The notes under the pieces are model-generated. The model was not told the DNA's origin. It worked only from the letters and a program-made list of their open reading frames with translations, and did not search any database. A DNA stretch of 64,000 bases from Pseudomonas sp. IPO3778 (GTDB lineage Bacteria; Pseudomonadota; Gammaproteobacteria; Pseudomonadales; Pseudomonadaceae). A program made the position numbers and the translations under genes. Of the stretch, positions 20,884-31,267 are shown piece after piece (the first letter of the stretch is position 1; each line of letters starts with the position of its first letter). Where the stretch lies: positions 1-64,000 of the forward strand of contig NZ_JACARC010000044.1 in assembly GCF_013386825.1 (NCBI RefSeq), written 5' to 3'.

Positions 20884-20975
20884 ATGTGGGAGCGGGCTTG
20901 CTCGCGAATGCGGCGTGTCAGCCAGCATATGCATCAACTGACACACCGCATTCGCGAGCAAGCCTGCTCCCACAT
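20884..20975. repeat. REP doublet (inverted pair), family GTGGGAGCGGGCTTGCTCGCGAAT
   Basis: ATGTGGGAGCGGGCTTGCTC near 20884 is mirrored by GAGCAAGCCTGCTCCCACAT ending 20975, with further pairing (GTGTCAG/CTGACAC) toward the centre, giving one long hairpin between the convergent lipoprotein and dinB genes. Confidence 0.92.
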
Positions 20976-20989
20976 CTGGTTTTCGGTTT

Positions 20990-22048
20990 CTACCAGGGGA
21001 ATTGGAGCTGCTCGTTGCCGCTGCTCAAATCCAGCAATCGAACCCCAATCCCCAGCAATCGCACCGGCTTGCCGCCACGATTGAACGCCTGGGTCAGCAA
21101 CTGCCGATAACTCTCAAGATCCCGCCCTGCCCCGGCCTGTTCCAGGGTGGTCTGGGTAAAGTCGTGAAACTTCACTTTGACGAACGGCTTGCCCGCCCGA
21201 TAGCTGCTGTCGATACGCGCCATGCGCCCCGCCAGGGTGTCCATCAGCTCGGGCAGCTTTTCCAGGCAACTGGGCAAATCCGGCAGGTCGACATCGTAGG
21301 TGTTTTCCACGCTGATGGATTGCCGGCGACTGTCGTTCTGCACCACCCGGTCATCGATCCCACGGGCCAGGCTCCAAAGCCGCTCGCCGAAGCTGCCAAA
21401 TTCCCGCACCAGCGCCAGCTTGTTCCACTCCCGCAGTTGCAGACAATCCTCAATTCCCAGCCGCGTCAGTTTGTCGGCCGTCACCTTGCCCACACCGTGG
21501 AGCTTTTTCACCGGCAACGCCGAGACGAAGTCTTCCACCTGGTCAGGGGTGATCACAAACAGCCCGTTGGGTTTTTTCCAGTCGCTGGCGATCTTGGCGA
21601 GAAACTTGTTCGGCGCCACGCCGGCAGAAACGGTGATGTGCAATTGGTTGGAGACCCGCCGGCGAATGTCCTGGGCAATGCGCGTGGCGCTGCCGCCGAA
21701 GTGCGGGCTGTCGGAAACGTCCAGGTAGGCTTCGTCCAGGGACAAAGGCTCGATCAGGTCGGTGTAATCGCGAAAGATCGTCTGGATTTCCTTAGACGCT
21801 TCTTTATAGGCATCCATGCGCGGCTTGACGATGGTCAGGTCCGGGCACAGCTTCAACGCGTGCCGGGACGACATGGCCGAACGCACACCATAAGCCCGGG
21901 CTTCATAGTTGCAGGTCGCGATCACGCCACGACGGTCTGCCGAGCCGCCCACCGCCAGGGGCTTTTGCGCCAGGGTCGGGTCGTCGCGCATCTCGATGGC
22001 GGCGTAGAAGCAATCACAGTCGACGTGGATGATTTTGCGCTGCGTCAT
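20990..22048 (-). CDS. dinB: DNA polymerase IV (Y family)
   Basis: A 352-residue translesion polymerase. The catalytic acidic residues are in IIHVDCDCFYAAIEM and in SLDEAYLDVS; the steric-gate region is CFYAAIE. The finger/thumb helix-hairpin-helix LHGVGKVTADKL and the little-finger domain follow. It copies damaged DNA with low fidelity and is part of the SOS response. A LexA-type box lies about 60 bp upstream. Confidence 0.97.
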   Translation of the reverse strand: MTQRKIIHVDCDCFYAAIEMRDDPTLAQKPLAVGGSADRRGVIATCNYEARAYGVRSAMSSRHALKLCPDLTIVKPRMDAYKEASKEIQTIFRDYTDLIEPLSLDEAYLDVSDSPHFGGSATRIAQDIRRRVSNQLHITVSAGVAPNKFLAKIASDWKKPNGLFVITPDQVEDFVSALPVKKLHGVGKVTADKLTRLGIEDCLQLREWNKLALVREFGSFGERLWSLARGIDDRVVQNDSRRQSISVENTYDVDLPDLPSCLEKLPELMDTLAGRMARIDSSYRAGKPFVKVKFHDFTQTTLEQAGAGRDLESYRQLLTQAFNRGGKPVRLLGIGVRLLDLSSGNEQLQFPW

Positions 22049-22105
22049 ATATAAGGCAGTGGTTCAGGGCAGAAAACGAACAGGTGGGCAGTATCTCACT
22101 GACAC

Positions 22106-22121
22106 CTGTATATAGCACCAG
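22106..22121 (-). promoter_or_regulatory. LexA-type SOS box upstream of dinB (one mismatch)
   Basis: CTGTATATAGCACCAG on the plus strand: CTGT-N8-CCAG against CTGT-N8-ACAG, 58 bp upstream of the dinB ATG. SOS control of dinB is established in pseudomonads. Confidence 0.7.
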
Positions 22122-22298
22122 TAGTTTGAATCTTCCGCCTAAGCGGTAGGAAAATTCCTCGATGAATTCATTTTCTCAATCGAAAGCCACCCCCCAATAG
22201 AGCTGAAAGCCTTGGCCAGACTGGCCCCGAGGCCTATCAAGGGGCCACCTTGGAGAGCTAACCGATTGAACCACAAGCGCTTTTCTTTGAATCAGCGG

Positions 22299-22326
22299 TT
22301 GACACACCCGCGTTCCTCTGTAGAAT
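22299..22326 (+). promoter_or_regulatory. Promoter of the first initiator tRNA
   Basis: TTGACA, 16-nt spacer, TAGAAT, 13 bp before the tRNA. The same elements with the same spacing precede the second copy. Confidence 0.8.
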
Positions 22327-22339
22327 GCCGACACACAGA

Positions 22340-22416
<77 letters not shown>

Positions 22417-22422
22417 AACATC

Positions 22423-22454
22423 AAAAAAGGCTACTCGAAAGAGTGGCCTTTTTT
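22423..22454 (+). terminator. tRNA terminator, copy 1
   Basis: AAAAAAGGCTACTCGAAAGAGTGGCCTTTTTT hairpin directly after the CCA. Confidence 0.9.
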
Positions 22455-22582
22455 GTGCCTGTCTGTTTTAGCCCCTCTTATTGATTGTCTGACAAAAAAC
22501 CTTTCCCAATCGCGCACTTACCGCACGCGCATGACAATCCGAGGCTAATTCGCACTTATTTGACCCGTCGGCCGATTAACGG

Positions 22583-22610
22583 TTGACACCCTGCCGTTGC
22601 TCTGTAGAAT
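22583..22610 (+). promoter_or_regulatory. Promoter of the second initiator tRNA
   Basis: TTGACA, 16-nt spacer, TAGAAT, duplicated from the first copy with a few differences in the spacer. Confidence 0.8.
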
Positions 22611-22623
22611 GCCGCCACACAGA

Positions 22624-22700
<77 letters not shown>

Positions 22701-22706
22701 AACATC

Positions 22707-22738
22707 AAAAAAGGCTGCTCGAAAGAGTGGCCTTTTTT
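22707..22738 (+). terminator. tRNA terminator, copy 2
   Basis: AAAAAAGGCTGCTCGAAAGAGTGGCCTTTTTT, one base different from copy 1 in the stem. Confidence 0.9.
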
Positions 22739-22980
22739 GTATCTGACGAAAAAGTCCTTTTGAAACAATGGCATGGCATCTTTCATGAAACCGTACACGG
22801 TTTGTAGAGTCCATCTCATTGCAAGCTATGCTAAGTCTTCAAGCACTGTCCTTCTACGACCATTGGGCGCTGTCGCTGCACTGCGCGATACGCGTTAATA
22901 TTTGTAATTATTTTGTCCATAGGGATTGGTAACTTGGCTGGATACCTCCATCCTGTCGCGCACAATCCACGAGGTGATTG

Positions 22981-25623
22981 ATGCGCGCCAACTCGTCTGA
23001 ACCACAAGACACTGTCACAGCGACACAACCGATCACTCCCACCCGTTTGCGCTGGCTGGATCTGTTGAGCAAATACCGCCAACCCATCGGGCTGGCCGTT
23101 ACCTTGTTGCTGTTCGCAATCGCCCTTATTGCCTGTCGCCACCTGCTGCTTGAGCTGGACCTGTACGCGCTCCACGATTCGATCCTGGAAGTGCCCAAGC
23201 CCGCACTGCTGGGCGCATTCGGTGCCGCTGTCGCCGGCTTTATCATTTTGTTGGGTTATGAGTTTTCCGGCGCCCGCTATGCCGGCGTAAAACTGCCAGC
23301 CAAGACCCTGGCCTACGGCGGCTTCACCGCATTCGCCATCGGCAACGCCATTGGCCTGTCGATGCTCTCGGGCGGTTCGGTACGCTATCGTTTATATGCA
23401 CGGTATGGCATCGGCGCCTCGGAAGTGGCCCGCATGACCGTATTCGCCAGCCTGGCCCTGGGCTGTGCCCTGCCGCCACTGGCTGCCCTGGCCACCCTGA
23501 GCAACCTGCCTGCTGCCTCCAACGCGCTGCATTTACCGGCCAGCCTGCTCGGTGGTATCGCAGGCGCGGTGCTGCTACTGACGGTTGCACTGTGCATCGG
23601 CATCTACCGCCGCCGCCTGCCGGAACAGCCCTACCCGGACAACCTGCTGGTCAAGGCCGGCCGCCGCACCCTGCGCCTGCCGGGTCGTCGCCTGACGTTC
23701 CTGCAACTGATCATCACCGCCCTCGACGTCGCCGCGGCCGCCACCGTGCTGTATATGCTGCTGCCGGAAGCGCCGCCATTCGGCCCGTTCCTGCTGGTGT
23801 ACCTGCTGGCCCTGGCCGCCGGTGTACTCAGCCATGTACCGGGTGGCGTTGGCGTGTTCGAAGCGATCCTGCTGGCGGCCTTTGCCGACAAGCTTGGCGC
23901 CGCACCACTGGCCGCTGCGTTGCTGCTGTACCGCATGATCTATGTGGTGCTGCCGCTGTTGATCGCCTGCGTGTTCCTGCTGGTCAATGAAGCCCAGCGC
24001 CTGTTCCAGACACAACAAAGCCTGCGGGCGGCCTCCGGCCTCGCGGCACCGATCCTGGCCGTACTGGTTTTTTTGTCCGGCGTGGTCCTGCTGTTTTCCG
24101 GCGCAACCCCGGAAATCGACTCACGCCTGGAAAACATCGGCTTCCTGATTCCTCATCGCCTGATTGACGCTTCGCACTTTGGTGCCAGCCTGATCGGCGT
24201 GCTGTGCCTGCTATTGGCCCAGGGCCTGCGTCGCCGGTTGTCCGCCGCGTGGATGCTGACCATGGTGCTGCTGCTGACCGGCGCCCTGCTCTCGCTGCTC
24301 AAGGGTTTCGACTGGGAAGAAGCCAGCCTGATGACCATGACGGCAGTGCTGCTGGCGATCTTCCGGCGCTCGTTCTATCGTGCCAGCCGCCTGACCGAAC
24401 TGCCGTTCTCGCCGCTGTACCTTGTCGCCAGCGTGTGCGTGCTGGGCGCGTCGATCTGGCTGCTGCTCTTCGCCTACCAGGACGTGCCCTACAGCCATCA
24501 GCTGTGGTGGCAGTTCACCCTCGACGCCAACGCCCCGCGCGGCCTGCGCTCCCTGCTGGGTGCTGCCGTGGTGCTGGTGGTGGTATCGCTGACCTGGCTG
24601 CTGCGCACCGCACGCCCGATCATTCACTTGCCGACACCCGACGAGCTGGAGCGTGCCACCAAGATCCTGATGAACTCGGCGCAACCCGATGGCGGCCTGG
24701 CGCTGACCGGCGACAAGGCGCTGCTGTTTCACCCCAACGACGAAGCGTTCCTGATGTACGCCCGTCGCGGCCGCAGCCTGGTGGCCTTGTATGACCCGAT
24801 CGGCCCGACCCTGCAACGGGCCGAGATGATCTGGCAGTTCCGCGACCTGTGCGACATTCACCACGCCCGCCCGGTGTTCTACCAGGTGCGCGCGGAGAAC
24901 CTGCCGTACTACATGGACATCGGCCTGACCGCGATCAAGCTGGGTGAAGAAGCCCGGGTCGACCTGAAACGCTTTGACCTGGAAGCCAAGGGCAAAGAGA
25001 TGAAGGACCTGCGCTACACCTGGAACCGCGGGAGCCGCGATGGCCTGTCCCTGGAGATCCACGAACCCGGCCAGGCCCCGATGGAGGAGCTGAGGGTCAT
25101 CTCCGACGCGTGGCTGACCGGCAAGAACGTGCGGGAAAAAGGTTTTTCCCTGGGACGATTCAGCGACGAGTACCTCAAGCACTTTCGCATTGCGATCATT
25201 CGCTTCGAAGGGCGCCCGGTCGCGTTTGCGAACCTGCTGGAGACCTACAGCCACGACCTGGCGAGTCTCGACCTGATGCGTGCGCACCCGGACGCGCCGA
25301 AGTTGACCATGGAATTCATGATGGTCGGCCTGATTCAACATTATAAGAACCATGGCTACGCCCGCTTCAGCCTCGGCATGGTGCCGTTGTCGGGCCTGCA
25401 ACCACGACGTGGCGCCCCATTGACCCAGCGCCTGGGCTCGATGGTGTTCCGCCGTGGCGAGCAACTGTATAACTTCCAAGGCTTGCGCCGCTTCAAAGAC
25501 AAGTTCCAGCCTGACTGGGAACCCCGTTACATGGCCGTGCCCGCAGGACTTGATCCGCTGGTGGCACTGGCCGATACCGCCGCCCTGATTGCGGGCGGCT
25601 TGACTGGATTGGTGAAACGCTGA
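22981..25623 (+). CDS. mprF: MprF: aminoacyl-phosphatidylglycerol synthase/flippase
   Basis: An 880-residue membrane protein. The N-terminal ~540 residues hold about 14 hydrophobic segments with the flippase-type motif GNAIGLSMLSGGSVRYRLY; the C-terminal ~320 residues form the DUF2156/GNAT-fold synthase domain (e.g. ALLFHPNDEAFLMYARRGRS, RGAPLTQRLGSMVFR). It transfers an amino acid from tRNA to phosphatidylglycerol (Ala in P. aeruginosa, Lys elsewhere), reducing surface charge. ATG 22981 is used instead of the preceding TTG. Overlaps the next gene by TGATG, a coupled pair. Confidence 0.95.
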   Translation: MRANSSEPQDTVTATQPITPTRLRWLDLLSKYRQPIGLAVTLLLFAIALIACRHLLLELDLYALHDSILEVPKPALLGAFGAAVAGFIILLGYEFSGARYAGVKLPAKTLAYGGFTAFAIGNAIGLSMLSGGSVRYRLYARYGIGASEVARMTVFASLALGCALPPLAALATLSNLPAASNALHLPASLLGGIAGAVLLLTVALCIGIYRRRLPEQPYPDNLLVKAGRRTLRLPGRRLTFLQLIITALDVAAAATVLYMLLPEAPPFGPFLLVYLLALAAGVLSHVPGGVGVFEAILLAAFADKLGAAPLAAALLLYRMIYVVLPLLIACVFLLVNEAQRLFQTQQSLRAASGLAAPILAVLVFLSGVVLLFSGATPEIDSRLENIGFLIPHRLIDASHFGASLIGVLCLLLAQGLRRRLSAAWMLTMVLLLTGALLSLLKGFDWEEASLMTMTAVLLAIFRRSFYRASRLTELPFSPLYLVASVCVLGASIWLLLFAYQDVPYSHQLWWQFTLDANAPRGLRSLLGAAVVLVVVSLTWLLRTARPIIHLPTPDELERATKILMNSAQPDGGLALTGDKALLFHPNDEAFLMYARRGRSLVALYDPIGPTLQRAEMIWQFRDLCDIHHARPVFYQVRAENLPYYMDIGLTAIKLGEEARVDLKRFDLEAKGKEMKDLRYTWNRGSRDGLSLEIHEPGQAPMEELRVISDAWLTGKNVREKGFSLGRFSDEYLKHFRIAIIRFEGRPVAFANLLETYSHDLASLDLMRAHPDAPKLTMEFMMVGLIQHYKNHGYARFSLGMVPLSGLQPRRGAPLTQRLGSMVFRRGEQLYNFQGLRRFKDKFQPDWEPRYMAVPAGLDPLVALADTAALIAGGLTGLVKR

Positions 25624-26909
25624 TGATTCGACGCTCCTGGCGGTATGTATTGGCCTTTGTAGTGCTGCTCGCCCTGGTGCTGGGTGGCGGCTATTGGTAC
25701 TGGAACCGCCCTGCCCCACAGCCCACCCTGGAGCAATTGCCCCAGGCCGATGGCTCGGTCATGACTCGGGTAACACCGGGTACCACCCCCAAGGCCCGCG
25801 TAGCGGTGGCCGTGCTGGCCGACGAAACCCTGACCGACAGCCAACTGATCGCCCTCAGCCAAGGCGGCGCAGCGCAGATCGTGCAGGTGATCTTGCCCAA
25901 GGACGACTGCAAGCTGCAGGAACAAGCCCTGAAAGCGGCCCTGGGCCAGCTTACTGGCCCGCCGACCCTGGTCAGCGGCATCGGCCCTGGCGCGTCCCTC
26001 GCCTGGCGCTGGCTGGCCGCACAGAACGACGACAAGGCCAACGCCATCTCCGTCGGCTTCGCCCTGGCACAACCTGGCTGCAACGACCCGCTGCCGAAAA
26101 CCTCGGCCCACGGCAGTTGGCTGGTGGCCTGGAACGATAACCCTGACGACGATGCCGCCAGCTTCGTACGCGATACGCCGCGCGCCACCACCAGCATCAG
26201 CGACTACGACGTTCACTACCCGCAAGTGCTGAACAACGAACTGCGCAAGCAACTGGTGGGTTCGGACAACGGCGGCCTGGCGATCCCGGTGGTCGAAGTG
26301 CCTGCTGGCCAGGCCAAGGACACCGTCACCCTGTTCCTCTCCGGTGACGGCGGCTGGCGTGACCTGGACCGCGACGTGGCCGGGGAAATGGCCAAGATCG
26401 GCTACCCGGTGGTCGGCATCGACACCCTGCGCTACTACTGGCAGCACAAGACCCCGGAACAAAGCGCCAAGGACCTCACCGAGCTGATGCAGCACTACCG
26501 GCAGAAGTGGGGCACCAAGCGTTTCGTGCTGACCGGCTACTCGTTCGGCGCCGACGTATTGCCGGCCATCTACAACCGCCTGCCGGAAAGCGAGCAGCAG
26601 CGTGTAGACGCAATCATCCTGCTGGCGTTCGCCCGCACCGGCAGCTTCGAGATCGAAGTGGAAGGCTGGTTGGGCAACGCGGGTAAAGAAGCCGCTACCG
26701 GCCCGGAAATGGCCAAGCTGCCACCGGCCAAAGTGGTGTGCATCTACGGTGCCGAAGAAACCGACGAGAGCGGCTGCACCGAGAAGACGGCCGTTGGCGA
26801 AGCCGTGAAGCTGCCTGGCGGCCATCACTTCGACGAGAACTACCCGGCGCTGGCCAAGCGTTTGGTGGACATCATCGATAAGCGCCAGGGCAAGACCCCG
26901 GCCGAGTAA
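25623..26909 (+). CDS. VirJ/AcvB-type periplasmic hydrolase, probable aminoacyl-PG hydrolase
   Basis: A 428-residue protein with an N-terminal membrane anchor or signal (YVLAFVVLLALVLGGGYWYW) and a duplicated alpha/beta-hydrolase layout. The second half has the nucleophile elbow GYSFGAD, LFLSGDGGWRDLDRD and a C-terminal His in LPGGHHFDENY. Annotated in agrobacteria as VirJ. In P. aeruginosa the orthologous gene after mprF encodes a hydrolase that removes Ala from alanyl-PG, so this pair likely sets membrane lipid charge by synthesis and turnover. Confidence 0.85.
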   Translation: MIRRSWRYVLAFVVLLALVLGGGYWYWNRPAPQPTLEQLPQADGSVMTRVTPGTTPKARVAVAVLADETLTDSQLIALSQGGAAQIVQVILPKDDCKLQEQALKAALGQLTGPPTLVSGIGPGASLAWRWLAAQNDDKANAISVGFALAQPGCNDPLPKTSAHGSWLVAWNDNPDDDAASFVRDTPRATTSISDYDVHYPQVLNNELRKQLVGSDNGGLAIPVVEVPAGQAKDTVTLFLSGDGGWRDLDRDVAGEMAKIGYPVVGIDTLRYYWQHKTPEQSAKDLTELMQHYRQKWGTKRFVLTGYSFGADVLPAIYNRLPESEQQRVDAIILLAFARTGSFEIEVEGWLGNAGKEAATGPEMAKLPPAKVVCIYGAEETDESGCTEKTAVGEAVKLPGGHHFDENYPALAKRLVDIIDKRQGKTPAE

Positions 26910-26917
26910 GCGCCCAC

Positions 26918-26957
26918 AAAAAAGCCCCCGCTGCCGTAAGGCACCGGGGGCTTTTTG
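26918..26957. terminator. Bidirectional terminator between virJ-like gene and kup
   Basis: AAAAAAGCCCCCG...CGGGGGCTTTTT stem between two convergent genes, with A-tract and T-tract on opposite sides. Confidence 0.9.
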
Positions 26958-26963
26958 TTGGGC

Positions 26964-28865
26964 TTACATTTCTACCTGGGTTCCCAGCTCGATCACCCGG
27001 TTAACCGGCAGCTTGAAGAAGCGCAGGTTGCCGTTGGCGTTCTTGAGCATGAAGGCGAACAACCCTTCACGCCAGCGCGCCATGCCCTTGATGCGGGAAG
27101 CGATCACGGTTTCACGACTGAGGAAGTAGGTGGTGCGCATCGGGCTGAAGTCCAGGTCATCCAGATGGCACAGCTTCAGCGCCTCGGGCACGTCCGGCTC
27201 ATCGGTAAAGCCGAAGTGCAGGATCACGCGGAAGAAGCCTTCGCCGTAGGCATCCACCTCGAAGCGGCGTGAGACAGGCACACGCGGAATGTCTTCATAG
27301 ACCACCGTCAACAGCACCACCTGCTCGTGCAACACCTGGTTGTGCAGCAGGTTGTGCAACAGCGCGTGGGGCACGGCGTCGGGCCGCGCGGTGAGAAACA
27401 CTGCCGTACCCTGCACACGATGGGGCGGCTGCACGCGGATACTGCTGATAAAGATCGGCAACGGCAGGCCACCCTCGTCGAGGCGGTCCACCAGCAACTG
27501 CTTGCCGCGCTTCCACGTGGTCATCAGCACGAACAGCACAATCCCCGCGAGTACCGGGAAAGCACCGCCCTGGACGATCTTCGGCACGTTGGCCGCGAAG
27601 TAAAGCCCGTCCACCAACAGGCAGCAGACCAATACCGGCACCGCCAGTATCGGTGGCCATTTCCACAGCAGCAGCATCACCGCCGACACCAGGATGGTGG
27701 TCATCAGCATGGTGCCGGTGACCGCGACGCCGTAGGCCGACGCCAGTGCGTTGGACGACTCAAAGCCCAACACCAACAGGATCACACCGACCATCAGCGA
27801 CCAATTCACCGCGCCGATGTAGATCTGGCCCTGCTCGGCGCTGGAGGTGTGCTGGATATGCATGCGCGGAATGTAACCGAGCTGGATGGCTTGGCGAGTC
27901 AGGGAGAACGCACCGGAGATGACTGCCTGGGACGCGATCACCGTGGCCAGTGTGGACAACACCACCAGCGGGATCAGTGCCCAGCTCGGCGCCAGCAAGT
28001 AGAACGGGTTACGCGCGGCTTCAGGATCGCCGAGCAGCAAGGCGCCCTGCCCGAAATAATTGAGTACCAGCGCCGGCAACACCAGGATGAACCAGGCGCG
28101 GGCAATGGGTTTACGGCCGAAGTGGCCCATGTCGGCGTACAGCGCCTCGGCACCGGTCAACGCCAGCACCACGGCGCCAAGGATGGCCACACCAATGCCC
28201 GGGTGAGCCTGGAAGAAGCGCACGCCCCACATCGGGTTCATGGCGTTGAGTACTTCCGGATGCTGGGTGATGCCATACACGCCGAGGCCGCCCAGCACCA
28301 GGAACCAGGTGACCATCACCGGCCCGAACAACTTGCCGATGCGGTCGGTGCCGTGTTTCTGGATCAGGAACAGGGCCACCAGCACAACCAGGGCCACCGG
28401 CACGACCCATTTTTCCAGGCCATCGAACGCCAGCTCCAGGCCTTCCACCGCCGATAACACGGAAATCGCCGGGGTGATCATGCTGTCGCCGTAGAACAGC
28501 GCCGCGCCGCACAGGCCACACACCACCAGGAAACTGCGCAATCGCTTGCGCTCCCCCGCCGCCCGGCGCGCCAACGCGGTCAAGGCCATGATGCCGCCTT
28601 CGCCCTGGTTATCGGCACGCAGCACGAACAGCATGTATTTGATCGATACCACCCAGATCAGCGACCAAAAGATCAGCGCCAGGATCCCGAGCACGCCGTC
28701 ATGGTTGACCTGAACCCCATAACCGCCAGTAAACACCTCTTTAAGGGTGTAGAGCGGGCTGGTGCCGATATCGCCGTAAACCACCCCCACTGCCGCCACC
28801 AGCATGCCGATCGGCTTTGCATTGGAATGCTCGGCACCTGCCGCCTGACTACTTGCCTGACCCAT
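26964..28865 (-). CDS. kup: Kup potassium uptake transporter
   Basis: A 633-residue KUP/HAK transporter. About 12 membrane segments, with the diagnostic [15 protein letters not shown] at the N-terminus, then [12 protein letters not shown] and [22 protein letters not shown] hydrophilic C-terminal domain of about 180 residues is cytoplasmic. It takes up K+ with protons. ATG 28865 is preferred because AGGAG lies 6 nt upstream; the open frame extends further 5'. Confidence 0.96.
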   Translation of the reverse strand: MGQASSQAAGAEHSNAKPIGMLVAAVGVVYGDIGTSPLYTLKEVFTGGYGVQVNHDGVLGILALIFWSLIWVVSIKYMLFVLRADNQGEGGIMALTALARRAAGERKRLRSFLVVCGLCGAALFYGDSMITPAISVLSAVEGLELAFDGLEKWVVPVALVVLVALFLIQKHGTDRIGKLFGPVMVTWFLVLGGLGVYGITQHPEVLNAMNPMWGVRFFQAHPGIGVAILGAVVLALTGAEALYADMGHFGRKPIARAWFILVLPALVLNYFGQGALLLGDPEAARNPFYLLAPSWALIPLVVLSTLATVIASQAVISGAFSLTRQAIQLGYIPRMHIQHTSSAEQGQIYIGAVNWSLMVGVILLVLGFESSNALASAYGVAVTGTMLMTTILVSAVMLLLWKWPPILAVPVLVCCLLVDGLYFAANVPKIVQGGAFPVLAGIVLFVLMTTWKRGKQLLVDRLDEGGLPLPIFISSIRVQPPHRVQGTAVFLTARPDAVPHALLHNLLHNQVLHEQVVLLTVVYEDIPRVPVSRRFEVDAYGEGFFRVILHFGFTDEPDVPEALKLCHLDDLDFSPMRTTYFLSRETVIASRIKGMARWREGLFAFMLKNANGNLRFFKLPVNRVIELGTQVEM

Positions 28866-29166
28866 CAACCACTCCTGCCCTTTGACCTGCGGTCTTTTAT
28901 AAACAGCGCGCCTGCTGCGGACGCCTATGCTGTCCACAGCATGCGCCGTTTTACTTCTCGTTACAGACGATTTATTGACCGAGGAAATTCACTCAGGTGC
29001 AACGGCGCGAAGCATAGCGCAGCACTCGTCGTATTTCCCTGCATAAAGCTGGTCAAGAGCGATTCCCGTCGATAGAATTGCGCACTTTTTGATCAGAGGC
29101 ACGCTAAGTGCCCGTCCGCCGCCTTTCGTGCACGACTGGCGGCGTCATTCAATACCGAGGTTAGAC

Positions 29167-30507
29167 ATGTCCACCACCATCGCAAAAGCCAACCCCAAGG
29201 TCGGCTTTGTATCCCTGGGTTGCCCAAAGGCCCTGGTCGACTCCGAACGCATCCTTACGCAACTGCGCATGGAAGGCTATGACGTCGTGTCCACCTACCA
29301 GGACGCAGACGTGGTGGTGGTCAACACCTGTGGCTTCATCGACTCCGCCAAGGCCGAGTCCCTGGAAGTGATCGGCGAAGCCATCAAGGAAAACGGCAAG
29401 GTGATCGTCACCGGTTGCATGGGCGTGGAAGAAGGCAACATCCGCAAGGTGCACCCGAGCGTGCTGGCCGTGACCGGCCCGCAGCAGTACGAGCAGGTGG
29501 TCAACGCCGTGCACCAAGTGGTGCCGCCGCGCCAGGACCACAACCCGCTGATCGACCTGGTGCCGCCACAAGGCATCAAGCTGACCCCGCGCCACTACGC
29601 GTACCTGAAGATTTCCGAAGGCTGCAACCACAGCTGCAGCTTCTGCATCATCCCGTCGATGCGCGGCAAGCTGGTGAGCCGCCCGGTGGGCGACGTCCTG
29701 GACGAGGCCCAGCGCCTGGTCAAATCCGGCGTGAAAGAGCTGCTGGTGATCTCCCAGGACACCAGCGCCTATGGTGTCGACGTCAAATACCGCACCGGCT
29801 TCTGGAACGGCGCGCCGGTGAAAACCCGCATGACCGAACTCTGCGAAGCCCTGAGCAGCCTCGGCGTATGGGTGCGCCTGCACTACGTTTACCCGTACCC
29901 GCACGTTGACGAGCTGATCCCGCTGATGGCCGCCGGCAAGATCCTGCCGTACCTGGACATCCCGTTCCAGCACGCCAGCCCGAAAATCCTCAAGGCCATG
30001 AAACGCCCGGCCTTCGAAGACAAGACCCTGGCGCGCATCAAGAACTGGCGCGAGATCTGCCCGGACCTGATCATCCGTTCCACCTTTATCGTCGGCTTCC
30101 CGGGCGAGACCGAAGAGGACTTCCAGTACCTGCTGGACTGGCTGACCGAGGCCCAACTGGACCGCGTCGGCTGCTTCCAGTACTCGCCGGTGGAAGGTGC
30201 TCCGGCCAACCTGCTGGACGCTGCCATTGTTCCGGACGACGTCAAGCAGGACCGTTGGGAGCGTTTCATGGCGCACCAACAGGCGATCAGCTCGGCGCGC
30301 CTGCAACTGCGCATCGGCCGGGAGATCGAAGTACTGATCGACGAAGTCGACGAACAAGGCGCTGTGGGCCGTTGCTTCTTCGACGCACCGGAAATCGACG
30401 GTAACGTATTCATCGACGATGCCAGCGGCCTGAAGCCGGGCGACAAGGTCTGGTGCACCGTGACCGACGCCGACGAGTACGACCTGTGGGCTGAAAAGCG
30501 TGCATAA
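29167..30507 (+). CDS. rimO: Ribosomal protein S12 methylthiotransferase RimO
   Basis: A 446-residue radical-SAM enzyme. The N-terminal MTTase domain has Cys in [23 protein letters not shown] and [10 protein letters not shown] for the auxiliary cluster; the radical-SAM cluster is [11 protein letters not shown]; a TRAM domain closes the protein ([16 protein letters not shown] onward). It methylthiolates Asp-89 of S12. ATG 29167 matches the conserved N-terminus. Confidence 0.97.
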   Translation: MSTTIAKANPKVGFVSLGCPKALVDSERILTQLRMEGYDVVSTYQDADVVVVNTCGFIDSAKAESLEVIGEAIKENGKVIVTGCMGVEEGNIRKVHPSVLAVTGPQQYEQVVNAVHQVVPPRQDHNPLIDLVPPQGIKLTPRHYAYLKISEGCNHSCSFCIIPSMRGKLVSRPVGDVLDEAQRLVKSGVKELLVISQDTSAYGVDVKYRTGFWNGAPVKTRMTELCEALSSLGVWVRLHYVYPYPHVDELIPLMAAGKILPYLDIPFQHASPKILKAMKRPAFEDKTLARIKNWREICPDLIIRSTFIVGFPGETEEDFQYLLDWLTEAQLDRVGCFQYSPVEGAPANLLDAAIVPDDVKQDRWERFMAHQQAISSARLQLRIGREIEVLIDEVDEQGAVGRCFFDAPEIDGNVFIDDASGLKPGDKVWCTVTDADEYDLWAEKRA

Positions 30508-30521
30508 GATGTAAAGAATTG

Positions 30522-30559
30522 AAAAAGCCCTGCCTCTGGACAAGATGCGGGGCTTTTTT
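30522..30559 (+). terminator. rimO terminator
   Basis: AAAAAGCCCTGC...GCGGGGCTTTTTT hairpin just after the stop. Confidence 0.85.
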
Positions 30560-30609
30560 AGGTCTATCGTTTTGCCCATCACCGTTAATCAAGGCGAAGG
30601 GCAGCGGTC

Positions 30610-31080
30610 ATGCGTCAGCATTCGGTTATCCATACACCCAAATCCAGCGACTATCAGGAACTCACCCGTATCTGGGAGGCTTCAGTGCGGGCCACCCATG
30701 ACTTCCTGCCGGACAGCTACATCGAATTGCTGAAAACCCTGGTGCTGACCCGCTACCTCGACGCGGTGATGCTGATCTGCACCAAGGACTCACGCCAGCG
30801 CATCACCGGGTTTGCCGGGGTGGCGGCGGGCAAGGTCGAGATGCTGTTTATCGACCCCGCGCACCGTGGCCAGGGTTTGGGCCGGCAATTGCTGCGCTAC
30901 GCCATCGAGTCCATGAATGCCGACCAACTGGACGTCAACGAACAGAACCCGCAGGCCCTGGGCTTTTACTTCAAGCAGGGCTTTGAGGTGATCGGACGCA
31001 CGGAGCACGACGGTATGGGGCAGCCTTATCCGTTGCTGCATATGCGCCTGAAACAGATCCAACACGCACGCCGTGGCTGA
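30610..31080 (+). CDS. GNAT acetyltransferase (YjaB-like)
   Basis: A 156-residue N-acetyltransferase. The acetyl-CoA loop is DPAHRGQGLGRQLL at about residues 81-94, preceded by VEMLFID; the segment VNEQNPQALGFYFKQGFEVIGRTEHD is shared with E. coli YjaB. Substrate unknown. A terminator precedes it and a REP palindrome follows, so it is probably monocistronic. Confidence 0.85.
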   Translation: MRQHSVIHTPKSSDYQELTRIWEASVRATHDFLPDSYIELLKTLVLTRYLDAVMLICTKDSRQRITGFAGVAAGKVEMLFIDPAHRGQGLGRQLLRYAIESMNADQLDVNEQNPQALGFYFKQGFEVIGRTEHDGMGQPYPLLHMRLKQIQHARRG

Positions 31081-31096
31081 CACAACACGGATCAAA

Positions 31097-31183
31097 TGTG
31101 GGAGCTGGCTTGCCTGCGATGCGGGCGACTGGCTTTTTCAGGTAAACCGCGTTGACGCCATCGCAGGCAAGCCAGCTCCCACA
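31097..31183. repeat. REP doublet, family GTGGGAGCTGGCTTGCCTGCGAT
   Basis: TGTGGGAGCTGGCTTGCCTG near 31097 is mirrored by CAGGCAAGCCAGCTCCCACA ending 31183. It differs from the REP families at 17992/20884/46822 and 33282. Confidence 0.9.
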
Positions 31184-31267
31184 AAAAGCCCCAGCGGCAA
31201 AATGGAGCCGGGATTAACCGGCGCCACACAGGTACAATAGCCGCCCCCTTTTGTTTCGGCCCTTGTC